A stretch of 64,000 nt of DNA. It comes from Bacteroidales bacterium. GTDB taxonomy: Bacteria > Bacteroidota > Bacteroidia > Bacteroidales > JACABE01. The notes beneath the pieces are model-generated. The model had not been told where the DNA came from. It saw only the letters and a list, made by a program, of their open reading frames with translations, and searched no databases. The stretch spans positions 1 to 64,000 of the forward strand of contig JAHEYQ010000001.1 in the NCBI GenBank assembly GCA_023251515.1, given 5' to 3'. Shown one piece after another: positions 44,213-53,268 of the stretch. Position 1 is the stretch's first letter. Every line of letters starts with the position of its first letter. A program made the translations under genes and the position numbers.

Positions 44213-45679
44213 TTAATCTTTTTGATTTAAAGAAATTTCACTCCAGAATTTCAACAATAGATTTGCTGCTGCCATTGCTCTGTAATCCTTTTCTGCTCTT
44301 GCATCAGAGATAGGAGAGAACTCGGTTTTTAAAACTTCCATAGCTTCTTCCACTGTATTTCTATTCCATGTTTTATCAATAAGATAAGTTACAGTTTTTG
44401 AAGCTCTTATTGTATATGCAGCCATACCACCAAATGCAATAATAATTTCTTCAACTGAATTTTTATTGCTTAATTGCAAACGAAACGAAGCGCTTACTGT
44501 TGAAATATCCAAATCTTTACGGTTTGAAACCTTATAGGATTTTATAATTACATTTTCAGGAATTAACGGAATTTCAACTGCTGTAATCAATTCATCAGCA
44601 TTAGTATCCGTTTTTCTGTATCCGATAATAAAATCTTCAATCGCAACTTTTCTTACAGAAGTTAGATTTTGTAATTTTACGAAGGCTTTGCAAGCAAACA
44701 AAAAAGTCAAAGTATCGCCAATAGGAGAGGCTGAGCCAATATTTCCGCCAATTGTGGCAATATTCCTTATTTGCAATGAGCCAAAAACTTTCAAGATATC
44801 AAATAAGGCTGGAAAAATATTTTCAACTTCATTTTTTGCCTTTTCTAAAGTTAATCCAGCTCCGATTTCTATTGAATTATTATTTTTTGTAAAATGTTTT
44901 AATTCTTCAATTTGTGATAAGTCAATAAGTTGAGGAATGATTTCACCTTTTTTAGTTTGTCGCAAAGCAGTATCTGTAGCACCGCTAATTACAACAGCAT
45001 TTGGATATAATTTTTTGAATTCCAAAGCGTCTTTCAGATTTAAAGGCAAAAAATATTCCTGTTCTTTATGTAATAATGAAATGCTTTTTTTGTTTTCATT
45101 AATACTCAAAAGCATTTCAATAATTTCATATTGTTTTTCTGTAAAGTGGTCATTTCCATGATTGCAACATGATTTTTCAGCAGCTTCAATAATGGGTTTA
45201 TAACCTGTACATCGGCAAAGATTACCTGTTAATGCATCCTCAATAACTTCTTTTTCAGGTTGATGATGGTTTTTAAACAAAGCAAACAAAGACATTACAA
45301 TTCCTGGAGTACAATAACCGCATTGGCTACCATTATTTTCTACCATTAATTGTTGAACCGGATGAAGTTTCAACTCTTTATTTACAATTTGTTCCAGATT
45401 TTCTATAGTGATAATTTGTTTTCCGTGTATCATTGGCAAAAATACCAGACAGGAATCCAAAGCTTTGTATTCAAGCTGGTTCTGTTGATTAAGTTCAGCA
45501 ATTACAACAGTACAAGCACCACAATCGCCTTCAGCACAGCCTTCTTTAACCCCTTTGTGTGTTGGTAAACTTCTAAGATAATTTAGTAAAGTTGTACTTG
45601 GTCGGAATTCAGATTTTGTAAAATCAATTTCTGTAAGTTGATTATCAAATACAAAACATATTTTGTCAGAATTATTCAT
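44213..45679 (-). CDS. xdhA: Xanthine dehydrogenase, iron-sulfur/FAD subunit
   Basis: 488 residues. Positions about 1-165 hold two [2Fe-2S] domains with eight Cys: EGCAEGDCGACTVV plus DSC, then SQCGYCTPG and GNLCRCTGY. Positions about 200-480 are the FAD domain (VISGATDTALRQ, IATIGGNIGSASPIGDT). This is the Rhodobacter-type two-subunit arrangement, where electrons run from Mo through iron-sulfur centres to FAD and NAD. Starts 3 nt after xdhC. Complete. Confidence 0.95.
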   Translation of the reverse strand: MNNSDKICFVFDNQLTEIDFTKSEFRPSTTLLNYLRSLPTHKGVKEGCAEGDCGACTVVIAELNQQNQLEYKALDSCLVFLPMIHGKQIITIENLEQIVNKELKLHPVQQLMVENNGSQCGYCTPGIVMSLFALFKNHHQPEKEVIEDALTGNLCRCTGYKPIIEAAEKSCCNHGNDHFTEKQYEIIEMLLSINENKKSISLLHKEQEYFLPLNLKDALEFKKLYPNAVVISGATDTALRQTKKGEIIPQLIDLSQIEELKHFTKNNNSIEIGAGLTLEKAKNEVENIFPALFDILKVFGSLQIRNIATIGGNIGSASPIGDTLTFLFACKAFVKLQNLTSVRKVAIEDFIIGYRKTDTNADELITAVEIPLIPENVIIKSYKVSNRKDLDISTVSASFRLQLSNKNSVEEIIIAFGGMAAYTIRASKTVTYLIDKTWNRNTVEEAMEVLKTEFSPISDARAEKDYRAMAAANLLLKFWSEISLNQKD

Positions 45680-45682
45680 AAA

Positions 45683-46447
45683 TTATCTTTTTGAATTTCT
45701 TACTTCTATTAATTTTGCAATTATGCTAACTGCTATTTCATTTGGTGTTTCAGCTTTAATTGGTATTCCAATCGGCATATCAAATTTTGCAATTTCCTCT
45801 TCCTTATATAATTTCATATCAATAAACTTTTTAACAACACCAGCAACTTTTCTCTTACTGCCAATCATTCCAAGATATGCAAAGGGCTTTTTTCCTAATT
45901 TGGCTAGAATTTGTTCGTCAAACTCATGTGATGGGGTAAGTATTACCGAATATGTATTGTTGTTAAAATTAACTTTATCAATACTTTCTAAGTAATCACC
46001 TTTGATAAAACTATATTCAGATAATTCTTTTTCTGTGAATTCAATATCACGCCAATCAAAAAAAGTAATATTGAAATCAAGCTCCTTTGCAAAATTTGCA
46101 ACTGCTTTTCCAACATGCCCTGCCCCAAAAATATAAAGATTATTGTTATGGACTAAGGGTTCAATATAGACTTCCATATTTCCACCACATTGCATATTTA
46201 GTTCTTTTTCAAGATGATAATATTTTTTAAGAGGTTCGTTCAGTTTTATAACATTAAGGGCATCTGTAATAACTTGTTTTTCTATTGCTCCACCTCCAAT
46301 TGTACCTGAAATAGTATTATTTTCATATACAATCATTTTTGTACCAGTTTTTCGGGGTGTTGAACCACTAGTTTCTGTTATAATACAAAGTGCTGAAGCA
46401 ATTTTATTTCTTATAATGTTCTCAATTTCAATATATATATTATTCAT
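45683..46447 (-). CDS. xdhC: XdhC/CoxI-family molybdenum cofactor maturation factor
   Basis: 254 residues: N-terminal XdhC_CoxI domain (about 10-75, ALCIITETSGSTPRKTGTKMIV, GTIGGGAIEKQV) and a Rossmann domain (about 105-250, LYIFGAGHVGKAVANFAKELDF, VILTPSHEFDEQIL). XdhC binds molybdenum cofactor, supports its sulfuration and inserts it into XDH. First gene of the xdhCAB-ygeY operon, with a near-consensus promoter just upstream. Identification is firm. Confidence 0.93.
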   Translation of the reverse strand: MNNIYIEIENIIRNKIASALCIITETSGSTPRKTGTKMIVYENNTISGTIGGGAIEKQVITDALNVIKLNEPLKKYYHLEKELNMQCGGNMEVYIEPLVHNNNLYIFGAGHVGKAVANFAKELDFNITFFDWRDIEFTEKELSEYSFIKGDYLESIDKVNFNNNTYSVILTPSHEFDEQILAKLGKKPFAYLGMIGSKRKVAGVVKKFIDMKLYKEEEIAKFDMPIGIPIKAETPNEIAVSIIAKLIEVRNSKR

Positions 46448-46478
46448 GTAATAGATTTATAAAAAGTTTATAAATTTA

Positions 46479-46513
46479 CAAAAATATTTAATTGCTAAAT
46501 ATTTTTTAGCAAA
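46479..46513 (-). promoter_or_regulatory. Promoter and hairpin in front of the xdh operon
   Basis: Minus-strand -7 box TATTTTTG (complement at 46479-46486) and a TTTG (complement 46510-46513) 23 bp further upstream, slightly longer than usual. The dyad TTGCTAAA/TTTAGCAA (46490-46511) fills the spacer and could be an operator. On the other strand TATTTTTG at 46521-46528 may serve arsC. Confidence 0.5.
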
Positions 46514-46568
46514 AACTTTTTATTTTTGTTTATAAAGTATTTAACTTTAATAAATTATTCATAAAAAT

Positions 46569-47069
46569 ATGGCATGTATTCATAAATCAAGTTGTTCTTC
46601 ATGTAGTTCTGATTCTCATTCAATGAGTTGTGTCTCTGAAAAAGATGTTTTTCAGAGAAAGCGAATTCTGATTTATTGTACGGGCAATTCATGTCGGAGT
46701 CAGATGGCTGAAGGTTGGTTAAGTTCTTTTGATGAAAGATTGGATGTTTATTCAGCAGGTACCAAACCGGAAACCATAGTAAATTCTTTTGCAGTTAATG
46801 TGATGGCTGAAGTTGGTATAGATATTTCCTTTCACTATCCTAAGCATATTGAAAATTTCATAAATCAGGATTTTGATTATGTAATTTCTGTTTGTGATAA
46901 TGCAAAAGTGATTTGCCCTGTTTTTAAAGGTATAGTAAAGAATAACTTACATATAGGTTTTGATGATCCGGCTGATGCCGTAGGAAGCAGTGACGAAATT
47001 ACTGAAGTTTACAGAAACATCAGAGACCAAATCAGAGATAAATTCTATGAATTGTATCAGAAAATTTAA
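46569..47069 (+). CDS. arsC: Thioredoxin-type arsenate reductase with Cys/His-rich N-terminal extension
   Basis: 166 residues of the low-molecular-weight phosphatase fold. Active site loop CTGNSCRSQ gives Cys37 and Arg43 (C-x5-R). Downstream Cys109 and Cys116 (CDNAKVIC) match the relay pair of S. aureus ArsC, spaced C-x6-C. The first 21 residues, absent from typical ArsC, contain Cys3, Cys9, Cys12, Cys21 and His5, His17. A later Met19 could serve as an alternative start. No other ars gene is nearby. The reductase call is good; a protein tyrosine phosphatase role is less likely given the relay Cys. Confidence 0.85.
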   Translation: MACIHKSSCSSCSSDSHSMSCVSEKDVFQRKRILIYCTGNSCRSQMAEGWLSSFDERLDVYSAGTKPETIVNSFAVNVMAEVGIDISFHYPKHIENFINQDFDYVISVCDNAKVICPVFKGIVKNNLHIGFDDPADAVGSSDEITEVYRNIRDQIRDKFYELYQKI

Positions 47070-47899
47070 ATTAATTGAATTCCATTTTCTGTAATCATTA
47101 TTTTATTTTCACGAAAAAGCTTTCCAATTGCTTTTTTGAAAACTTTTTTACTGATTTGCAGTTCTGTATAAATTTCATCTGGTAAACTATTGTCATTTAA
47201 ATCGCTGAAACCATTCTGGTTCTCAAGCAATCTGATGATTTTTTCTTCTGCTGATAATACTTCTTTATAACCAGGTTGTTGTAAGGAAATATCAATTTTA
47301 CCGTCATCTCTGATTATTTTCACCCAGCCTTTTGTTTTTTGTCCGGGTAATATTTCGCTGAAAATCTGATTTTTGTAAATCATTCCCCAATGTTTCTGAT
47401 TTACTATTACTTTGTATCCAAAATCAGTTTCATCACAAATAATAATATCAGTTTCATCTCCTTCGGCTAGAGTTATCTCATTATCTCTCAGAAATTTATT
47501 TATATGTTGTGTGCCAACTATTCTATTGGTAAGTTTATCAACATAAATTCTTATCAGATAATACTCTCCTGTAACTAATTTTTCTTTTTGTTCCCTGAAA
47601 GGTACTAACAAATCTTTCATTAATCCCCAATCGAAAAATGCTCCAAAATTAGATTGAGATTTCACTTTTAAAAAAGCAAATTCGTCGGCAATTGCAAATG
47701 GAATATCAGTGGTAGCAATAATTTTATCTTCCGAATCACGATAAATAAAAACTTTAACCATATCACCAACTTCTGCACCTTCAGGTATATATCTGTTTGG
47801 TAATAAAATACTGGGAGTTTCATCACCACTAAGTAAATATGCTCCTTGTTGTATTATTTTTTCTATTTCGAGCTCAGCAAATTTTCCAATTTCAACCAT
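47066..47899 (-). CDS. cvfB: CvfB-type S1 domain RNA-binding protein
   Basis: 277 residues with consecutive S1-like OB folds (about 1-60, 65-135, 140-215) and a C-terminal winged helix (about 220-277). Characteristic pieces are LLPNRYIPEGAEVGDMVKVFIYRDSEDK, GAFFDWGLMKDLLVPF and GWVKIIRDDGKIDISLQ. CvfB affects virulence gene expression in staphylococci through RNA binding; its role in Bacteroidetes is unknown. Its stop overlaps that of arsC by 4 nt on the opposite strand. A -7 box lies at 47916-47923. Confidence 0.88.
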   Translation of the reverse strand: MVEIGKFAELEIEKIIQQGAYLLSGDETPSILLPNRYIPEGAEVGDMVKVFIYRDSEDKIIATTDIPFAIADEFAFLKVKSQSNFGAFFDWGLMKDLLVPFREQKEKLVTGEYYLIRIYVDKLTNRIVGTQHINKFLRDNEITLAEGDETDIIICDETDFGYKVIVNQKHWGMIYKNQIFSEILPGQKTKGWVKIIRDDGKIDISLQQPGYKEVLSAEEKIIRLLENQNGFSDLNDNSLPDEIYTELQISKKVFKKAIGKLFRENKIMITENGIQLI

Positions 47900-47960
47900 C
47901 TGTATATTTTTTTTGCAAAATTAATGATTTTTAATGGTTTAAAAACTTATAGCTGATATT

Positions 47961-47992
47961 TTTGTAAAAATTAATTATCTTTACTAATTTTG
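47961..47992 (+). promoter_or_regulatory. Full-consensus promoter for the transporter gene
   Basis: TTTG at 47961-47964, 20-bp spacer, TAATTTTG at 47985-47992, 25 nt before the start codon at 48018. Both boxes and spacing match the Bacteroidetes consensus. Confidence 0.75.
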
Positions 47993-48017
47993 CAATAACT
48001 TATATTGCTATATTTCA

Positions 48018-49316
48018 ATGCTGTTTCTGAAAATTTGCTTAAATAAATCCGAAAAAAAAACACTGAATCTTCATGTTTGGTACTCTGTAATTGAGGGCTT
48101 TATTGCAGGTGTTTTGGCAATGAATGAGTTTGTTTTTCTTAAAAGTTTGAAGGGTAATAACTTTCAGTTGGGGTTGTTATTTCAATTTAGTGTAATTTTA
48201 TATGTTTTTTTGATTTTTCTGAATGAAATCCTTAAACGTATTAAAGATAAGAAAAAGCTTTTGCGTTTAACTGCAATTTTAACTCGTTTGCCTTTATTGG
48301 CTTTATTATTCTTTCCAAAAAATATTGAAGGAATTGCAAATCAGCCATTCTATCATATAATTTTTCTCGCAGTATTTTTTATTTATTATATGGCAATGCC
48401 AATTATTTATCCCAATATCAATTTGTTTCTTAAAAACTCATATAGAACTGAACATTTTGGACAATTATATGGTTATGCAACTTCTATTAATAAAATAGTA
48501 ATGTTGATTGTAACTTTATTATATGGCATATTGCTCGATTACAATAATTTTGCATTTACTTATGTGTTTCCTTTTGTTGCTTTAGGAGGCATTATATCAG
48601 TATATCTTTTATCATTAATTGATTTTGAAATAGATGAAAAAATAAATGAAATTAAGGAAAAGTTCTGGAAATCAGTGCGTAATTCATTTAAAAGTATGCT
48701 TGATATTTTGAAGAATAATAAACCATATTTACACTTTGAGATTGGTTTTATGTTTTATGGATTTGCTTTTATGATTTCTATTACTGTAATTACGATTTAT
48801 TTTGATAAAGCTCTAAATCTGAATTACTCAAGTGTAGCTTTTTATAAAAATATATATAATATCATTGCCATTTCTTTATTGCCTTTTTTTGGTAAATTAA
48901 TTGATAAAATTGACCCCCGAAAATTTGCTATAATTACTTGGAGTTCAATGTTATTATTTATTTTTTCGCTATCATTAACTGATTTTTTTCCTAATAATAT
49001 TAATATTTGGGGCATTAAATTATATTATACTATGATACCTTATTTGATTTTTCATAGTATATTTGCAGCCACAATGGCTTTATTGTGGAGCATTGGTTCG
49101 GCATATTTTTGTAACAAAGAGCAAGCTGGTGATTATCAGTCTGTTCATCTTTCGTTAACAGGTTTACGTGCTGTATTTGCTCCAACCTCAGGAGTTATTA
49201 TATATGAATTATTTGGTTTTTTTATTACTTTTATGCTGGCAATTTTTGCTTTATTAATTGCTATTTTATTAATGATTTGGTCTTATAAACGGGATAAGTT
49301 TATTAAATACTTATAA
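48018..49316 (+). CDS. Major facilitator superfamily transporter
   Basis: 432 residues with about twelve membrane helices in two halves separated by a charged cytoplasmic loop (about 195-235, DEKINEIKEKFWKSVRNSF). The N-half contains RIKDKKKLL in the loop after helix 2-3, at the place of the MFS motif A, in a weak form. Substrate cannot be named. It is followed 5 nt later by the class IV aminotransferase gene under the same promoter. Confidence 0.75.
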   Translation: MLFLKICLNKSEKKTLNLHVWYSVIEGFIAGVLAMNEFVFLKSLKGNNFQLGLLFQFSVILYVFLIFLNEILKRIKDKKKLLRLTAILTRLPLLALLFFPKNIEGIANQPFYHIIFLAVFFIYYMAMPIIYPNINLFLKNSYRTEHFGQLYGYATSINKIVMLIVTLLYGILLDYNNFAFTYVFPFVALGGIISVYLLSLIDFEIDEKINEIKEKFWKSVRNSFKSMLDILKNNKPYLHFEIGFMFYGFAFMISITVITIYFDKALNLNYSSVAFYKNIYNIIAISLLPFFGKLIDKIDPRKFAIITWSSMLLFIFSLSLTDFFPNNINIWGIKLYYTMIPYLIFHSIFAATMALLWSIGSAYFCNKEQAGDYQSVHLSLTGLRAVFAPTSGVIIYELFGFFITFMLAIFALLIAILLMIWSYKRDKFIKYL

Positions 49317-49321
49317 ATACT

Positions 49322-50149
49322 ATGCAAAGCGAGATTTATCATAATACATTAATTTATAACAGTCAATTAGTTGACAAGAGTTTTATTAATAATTTTAGTC
49401 TTAATGATGGAATTGTTGTATATGAGGTGATTAGAATTATTGAAGGTATTCCTTTGTTTTTTGAGGAACATTTGATGAGATTACATTTTTCAGCTAATTT
49501 AACAGGGAATAAGATTGTAATGAGTGATTCTGAAGTATCTCATTCGATTCATCAGTTAATTATTGAAAATCAGATTTTTACTGGAAATATTAAATTGATG
49601 CTTCAGTTTAAGAATAACGGTTTGGTTTCATTTTATTGTTTTTTTATAAAACATAATTATCCTACTGATTTGCAATATGAAAATGGAGTGATTGTAAAAT
49701 TATTCCAAACAGAACGTCAAAATCCGAATGCAAAGCTTATTAATTCCAATTATAAAAAAGAAACAGATTTATTTATAAATGAATCTTTGATATATGAAGC
49801 TCTTTTGGTAAATAAAAATGGATGGGTTACAGAAGGAAGCAAATCGAATGTGTTTTTTATAAAGGGAAATTTATTATTTACTGCACCCAAATCGATGATC
49901 TTGTCTGGCATAACTCGAAAATTTGTTTTAAAATCTGCTCATCTTTCTTATATTGATGTTATTGAAGAATGTGTAAATCAGAAAGATATTCAATTTTATG
50001 ATGCTGCATTTATATCAGGAACTTCACCTAAAATATTGCCGATATCTTCAATTGAAAATGTTAGTTATAATGTTAATAACCCGATACTTCGAAAAATGAT
50101 GGCAGATTACAACGAAGAAATTGAAAATTATATCAGAAAAAACGTTTAG
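49322..50149 (+). CDS. Class IV aminotransferase (PabC/IlvE type)
   Basis: 275-residue PLP enzyme. The family features are present: N-terminal NDGIVVYEVIRIIEGIPLFFEEHLMRL, the PLP lysine in SNYKKETDLF near 142, VTEGSKSNVFFIKGN near 178, and GITRKFVL near 197. The size and the lack of a strong branched-chain signature allow either aminodeoxychorismate lyase (folate) or an aminotransferase. Located 5 nt after the transporter gene. The class is firm, the substrate is not. Confidence 0.85.
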   Translation: MQSEIYHNTLIYNSQLVDKSFINNFSLNDGIVVYEVIRIIEGIPLFFEEHLMRLHFSANLTGNKIVMSDSEVSHSIHQLIIENQIFTGNIKLMLQFKNNGLVSFYCFFIKHNYPTDLQYENGVIVKLFQTERQNPNAKLINSNYKKETDLFINESLIYEALLVNKNGWVTEGSKSNVFFIKGNLLFTAPKSMILSGITRKFVLKSAHLSYIDVIEECVNQKDIQFYDAAFISGTSPKILPISSIENVSYNVNNPILRKMMADYNEEIENYIRKNV

Positions 50150-50152
50150 TTC

Positions 50153-50743
50153 CTAAAATAATTTGGGTTTACAAGGCTCATAAGTAATACGATGATACTT
50201 ACTTATGCCATAATCTAAAATTGCTTTTTTATGTTCTTTTGTAGGATAACCTTTGTTCTTTTGCCAGTTATAGTGTGGAAATTCAAAACTGAGATTTTGC
50301 ATATATTCATCTCTATATGTCTTTGCTAAAATAGAAGCAGCAGCAATAGACATATATATCCCATCTCCTTGAATAACACATTTATATGGGATATTCAATT
50401 GGGTTTTAAAGCGATTTCCATCAATAAGTAAAAGCTGAGCTTTAATTGTTAATTCTGCTATAGCTTTATTCATAGCCAGAAAAGAAGCATTCAGAATATT
50501 TATTTCATCAATCTCGACATTTGAAACGGAAGAAACTGCAAATGAAATAGCATCTTTTTCTATTTCTAATCTTAGTTTATTTCGCTGTTTATCAGTAAGT
50601 TTTTTTGAATCGTTCAAGATTATATTCTGATAATCATATGGCAAAATTACGGCAGCTGCAAAAACAGGACCAGCTAAGCATCCTCTACCAGCTTCGTCAC
50701 ATCCTGCTTCAATAAAATTGTTTGAAAATGAAGGCAATAGCAT
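50153..50743 (-). CDS. rnhB: Ribonuclease HII
   Basis: 196 residues. Removes ribonucleotides and RNA primers from DNA. Catalytic acids are in AGCDEAGRGCLAGPVFAAAV (Asp15-Glu16) and LLIDGNRF; the AAASILAKTYRDEYM helix and GYPTKEHKKAI segment are typical. Complete and of normal length. Starts 4 nt after the purQ stop on the same strand, so they share a transcript. Confidence 0.95.
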   Translation of the reverse strand: MLLPSFSNNFIEAGCDEAGRGCLAGPVFAAAVILPYDYQNIILNDSKKLTDKQRNKLRLEIEKDAISFAVSSVSNVEIDEINILNASFLAMNKAIAELTIKAQLLLIDGNRFKTQLNIPYKCVIQGDGIYMSIAAASILAKTYRDEYMQNLSFEFPHYNWQKNKGYPTKEHKKAILDYGISKYHRITYEPCKPKLF

Positions 50744-50747
50744 GCCT

Positions 50748-51440
50748 TTACTTTTTTAAAGAATCAATAATTGAATCAAATATTAATTTCCCATCAATGT
50801 TTCCTAATGCAGGATCAGCAGCTCTTTCGGGATGAGGCATCATTCCAAATACATTTTTGGTTTCATTACAAATTCCTGCAATATTTAATGTTGAACCATT
50901 TGGATTAGACTCTAAGCTTGTTTCACCTTTTTCGTCACAATATGTAAATAAAATCTGATTGTTTTCCTGCAATTTCTTTATGATAGAATGATCAGCATAA
51001 TAACGACCTTCACCATGTGCAATCGGAATTTTCAGAATGTCTTTTTTGTTTAGTTTATTTGTAACAATACTCTTGCTATCTGAAGGTTTAATAAAAGTAT
51101 TTTTACAGATAAATTGATGATTTTTATTTGCAGTTAAAGTTCCAGGCAATAATTTAGCTTCTACAAGTATTTGAAAACCATTGCATATACCTAATACATA
51201 CCCTCCGTTATTTGCAAATTCAATTACTTTTTCCATAATTGGTGAAAATCTTGCAATTGCACCACTTCTCAAGTAGTCTCCAAATGAAAATCCACCGGGA
51301 AGTATGATAAAATCACAATTTTGCAAATCTGTACTCTTATGCCACAGTTCTACAACTTCTTGATTCATAATCTTTTTTAAAACATAAATCATGTCGTGGT
51401 CGCAATTGGAACCAGGGAAAATAACTACACCAAATTTCAT
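50748..51440 (-). CDS. purQ: Phosphoribosylformylglycinamidine synthase, glutaminase subunit
   Basis: 230 residues from Met at 51440 (MKFGVVIFPGSNCDHDM), which matches the family start; the longer frame from 51485 adds an unconserved 15-residue lead. Class I glutamine amidotransferase with nucleophile Cys in VLGICNGFQIL and the His-Glu pair in MMPHPERAAD. Supplies ammonia for step 4 of purine synthesis with PurL/PurS, which are not in this window. Identification is firm. Confidence 0.94.
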   Translation of the reverse strand: MKFGVVIFPGSNCDHDMIYVLKKIMNQEVVELWHKSTDLQNCDFIILPGGFSFGDYLRSGAIARFSPIMEKVIEFANNGGYVLGICNGFQILVEAKLLPGTLTANKNHQFICKNTFIKPSDSKSIVTNKLNKKDILKIPIAHGEGRYYADHSIIKKLQENNQILFTYCDEKGETSLESNPNGSTLNIAGICNETKNVFGMMPHPERAADPALGNIDGKLIFDSIIDSLKK

Positions 51441-51674
51441 TTTTGCTGATATTAAATTTTCAACAAAATTAGTTTTTTTTGTCAAAATAGCATAAAAAAA
51501 TATTTAAAATCTTTTGATTCCAATGTAATTATTTTTCTTTAATTTCGTAATTTTATATTTTATTGATAATTTACAAATATTATATATTGATTAATTATTA
51601 TTTGTTTTTATTTTCAATTTTCAAAAAAATGTATTATATATGCTGACAAATAGATAATTATATTGTTTGGTTAC

Positions 51675-52745
51675 ATGAAAAAACTACTATTATTTTTAAT
51701 ATTTTTAAATTTTACATTTCTGAATTTATTGTTTTCGCAGGAAAATTCCTTTTTTAAAGGATTTGATGAGGATATCAGGGGTGGAAAATCATTAAGAATT
51801 GTATTTTACAATCTTGAGAATTTTTTTGATACCAGAAATGACAGTATTACAACTGATGATGATTTTACATCATTTGGATTAAAACATTGGGGAAGAGAAA
51901 AATATGAAAAGAAACTTTCAAATACATACAAAACAATTGCCGCTATTGGTGGATGGGAACCTCCTGATATTATCGGCGTTTGTGAAGTTGAAAACAGATT
52001 TGTATTAAGCGATATTATTTACGGTACGCCACTTAGAAAGTATAAATTCAAGTATGTTCATTTCGAATCACCTGATCCTCGTGGTATTGATGTTGCACTG
52101 ATTTATAAAACGGATAAATTTAAGCCCATTATTTCTCTTCCTATTCATATAGTTTATCCATTTGACACTATTTCAAGAACAAGGGATATTTTATATGTTT
52201 GTGGTATTTTGCCAAATAAGGATACATTGCATTTATTTGTAAATCACTTTCCTTCAAAATATGGAGGTGCGAATATTACAATCCCTAAAAGAAATTTTGT
52301 AGCAAGTGTTTTAAAGAATGTTGTTGATACAATTATACAGAAAAATTCTAACTCAAAAGTATTGATAATGGGAGACTTTAATGATGAACCAAGTGATGAA
52401 AGTATTGTTAAATACTTAAATGCAAAATGTGATACTTTGAGTTTGAACACCACCGATTTGTATAATTTAATGTGCAATCTAAAAAAAATCGAAAATATTG
52501 GTTCTAATAAATTTAGAGATGCATGGAGTATGATTGATCAGATAATTGTTTCTAAATCATTGATTAATAATAATTCAGATTGGAAAGTGAAGGATAACAG
52601 AGCTTTTATTTTTAAAGCTGAGTTTTTGTTGCAAACTGACGAAACATTTTTGGGTGTAAAAACATTCAGGACTTATAATGGTCCTAAATATACAGGAGGA
52701 TTTAGTGATCATTTGCCTGTATATATAGATTTAATTAATAATTAA
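51675..52745 (+). CDS. Secreted endonuclease/exonuclease/phosphatase-family protein
   Basis: 356 residues from the ATG at 51675 (MKKLLLFLIF..., signal peptide ending LLFSQ); the in-frame TTG at 51663 is rejected. EEP-fold motifs: VFYNLENFFDTRND, ADIIGVCEVEN-like PPDIIGVCEVENR, VNHFPSKYGG, MGDFNDEPSD and FSDHLPVYIDL, giving the metal and catalytic residues. Proteins of this group in Bacteroidetes are exported nucleases or phosphodiesterases, perhaps for nutrient scavenging. Exact substrate unknown. Starts an operon with the DUF192 gene 7 nt downstream. Confidence 0.88.
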   Translation: MKKLLLFLIFLNFTFLNLLFSQENSFFKGFDEDIRGGKSLRIVFYNLENFFDTRNDSITTDDDFTSFGLKHWGREKYEKKLSNTYKTIAAIGGWEPPDIIGVCEVENRFVLSDIIYGTPLRKYKFKYVHFESPDPRGIDVALIYKTDKFKPIISLPIHIVYPFDTISRTRDILYVCGILPNKDTLHLFVNHFPSKYGGANITIPKRNFVASVLKNVVDTIIQKNSNSKVLIMGDFNDEPSDESIVKYLNAKCDTLSLNTTDLYNLMCNLKKIENIGSNKFRDAWSMIDQIIVSKSLINNNSDWKVKDNRAFIFKAEFLLQTDETFLGVKTFRTYNGPKYTGGFSDHLPVYIDLINN

Positions 52746-52752
52746 AATTAGA

Positions 52753-53268
52753 ATGAACAATAAATTAAAATATTTTTTAATAGCTTTGGCAATAATCGTT
52801 GTTGTTTCAATTGGTTTTTTTATTTTAAGAAAACCTGAAATTGAAAATGTTAAAAATCAGTCTGTTGAAACAAAAACGGACGAAATTGTCTTTAAAAAAC
52901 AAGGTGAATTGAAATTCTTAACTAAAAACTCTGATCCAGTAATTAAAGTAATTGATATAGAAATAGCTAACGATGAATATTCCCGCGAAAAAGGCTTGAT
53001 GTACAGAAGATTCATGGTAGAAAATCAGGGAATGTTGTTTGTGTTTGAAGATGAACAACCAAGATATTTTTGGATGAAAAATACATATATTTCATTGGAT
53101 ATCATATATGTAGCTAGTGATTATTCTGTGGTATCCATTCAAAAATCAGCAATTCCTTTATCTGAAGAATCTTTACCTTCAAATAAAGCGGCTCAATATG
53201 TAGTTGAAGTAAATGGCGGATTTGCTGATAAATATGGTATAAAAGAAGGAGTTAAAATAAAATTTTAA
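52753..53268 (+). CDS. DUF192 domain protein, membrane-anchored
   Basis: 171 residues: one N-terminal membrane helix (about 5-26), a charged linker, then the DUF192 barrel with its signature (EIANDEYSREKGLMYRRFM, GMLFVFEDEQPRYFWMKNTYISLDIIYV, YVVEVNGGFADKYGIKEG). The conserved WMKNT and EVNGG segments are intact. No biochemical function is known for the family. Its stop codon abuts that of the convergent FtsB-like gene. Confidence 0.9.
   Translation: MNNKLKYFLIALAIIVVVSIGFFILRKPEIENVKNQSVETKTDEIVFKKQGELKFLTKNSDPVIKVIDIEIANDEYSREKGLMYRRFMVENQGMLFVFEDEQPRYFWMKNTYISLDIIYVASDYSVVSIQKSAIPLSEESLPSNKAAQYVVEVNGGFADKYGIKEGVKIKF

Noticed and set aside
51663..51674. TTG start for the EEP nuclease
   Set aside because: The ATG 12 nt later gives a standard signal peptide and needs no rare start.
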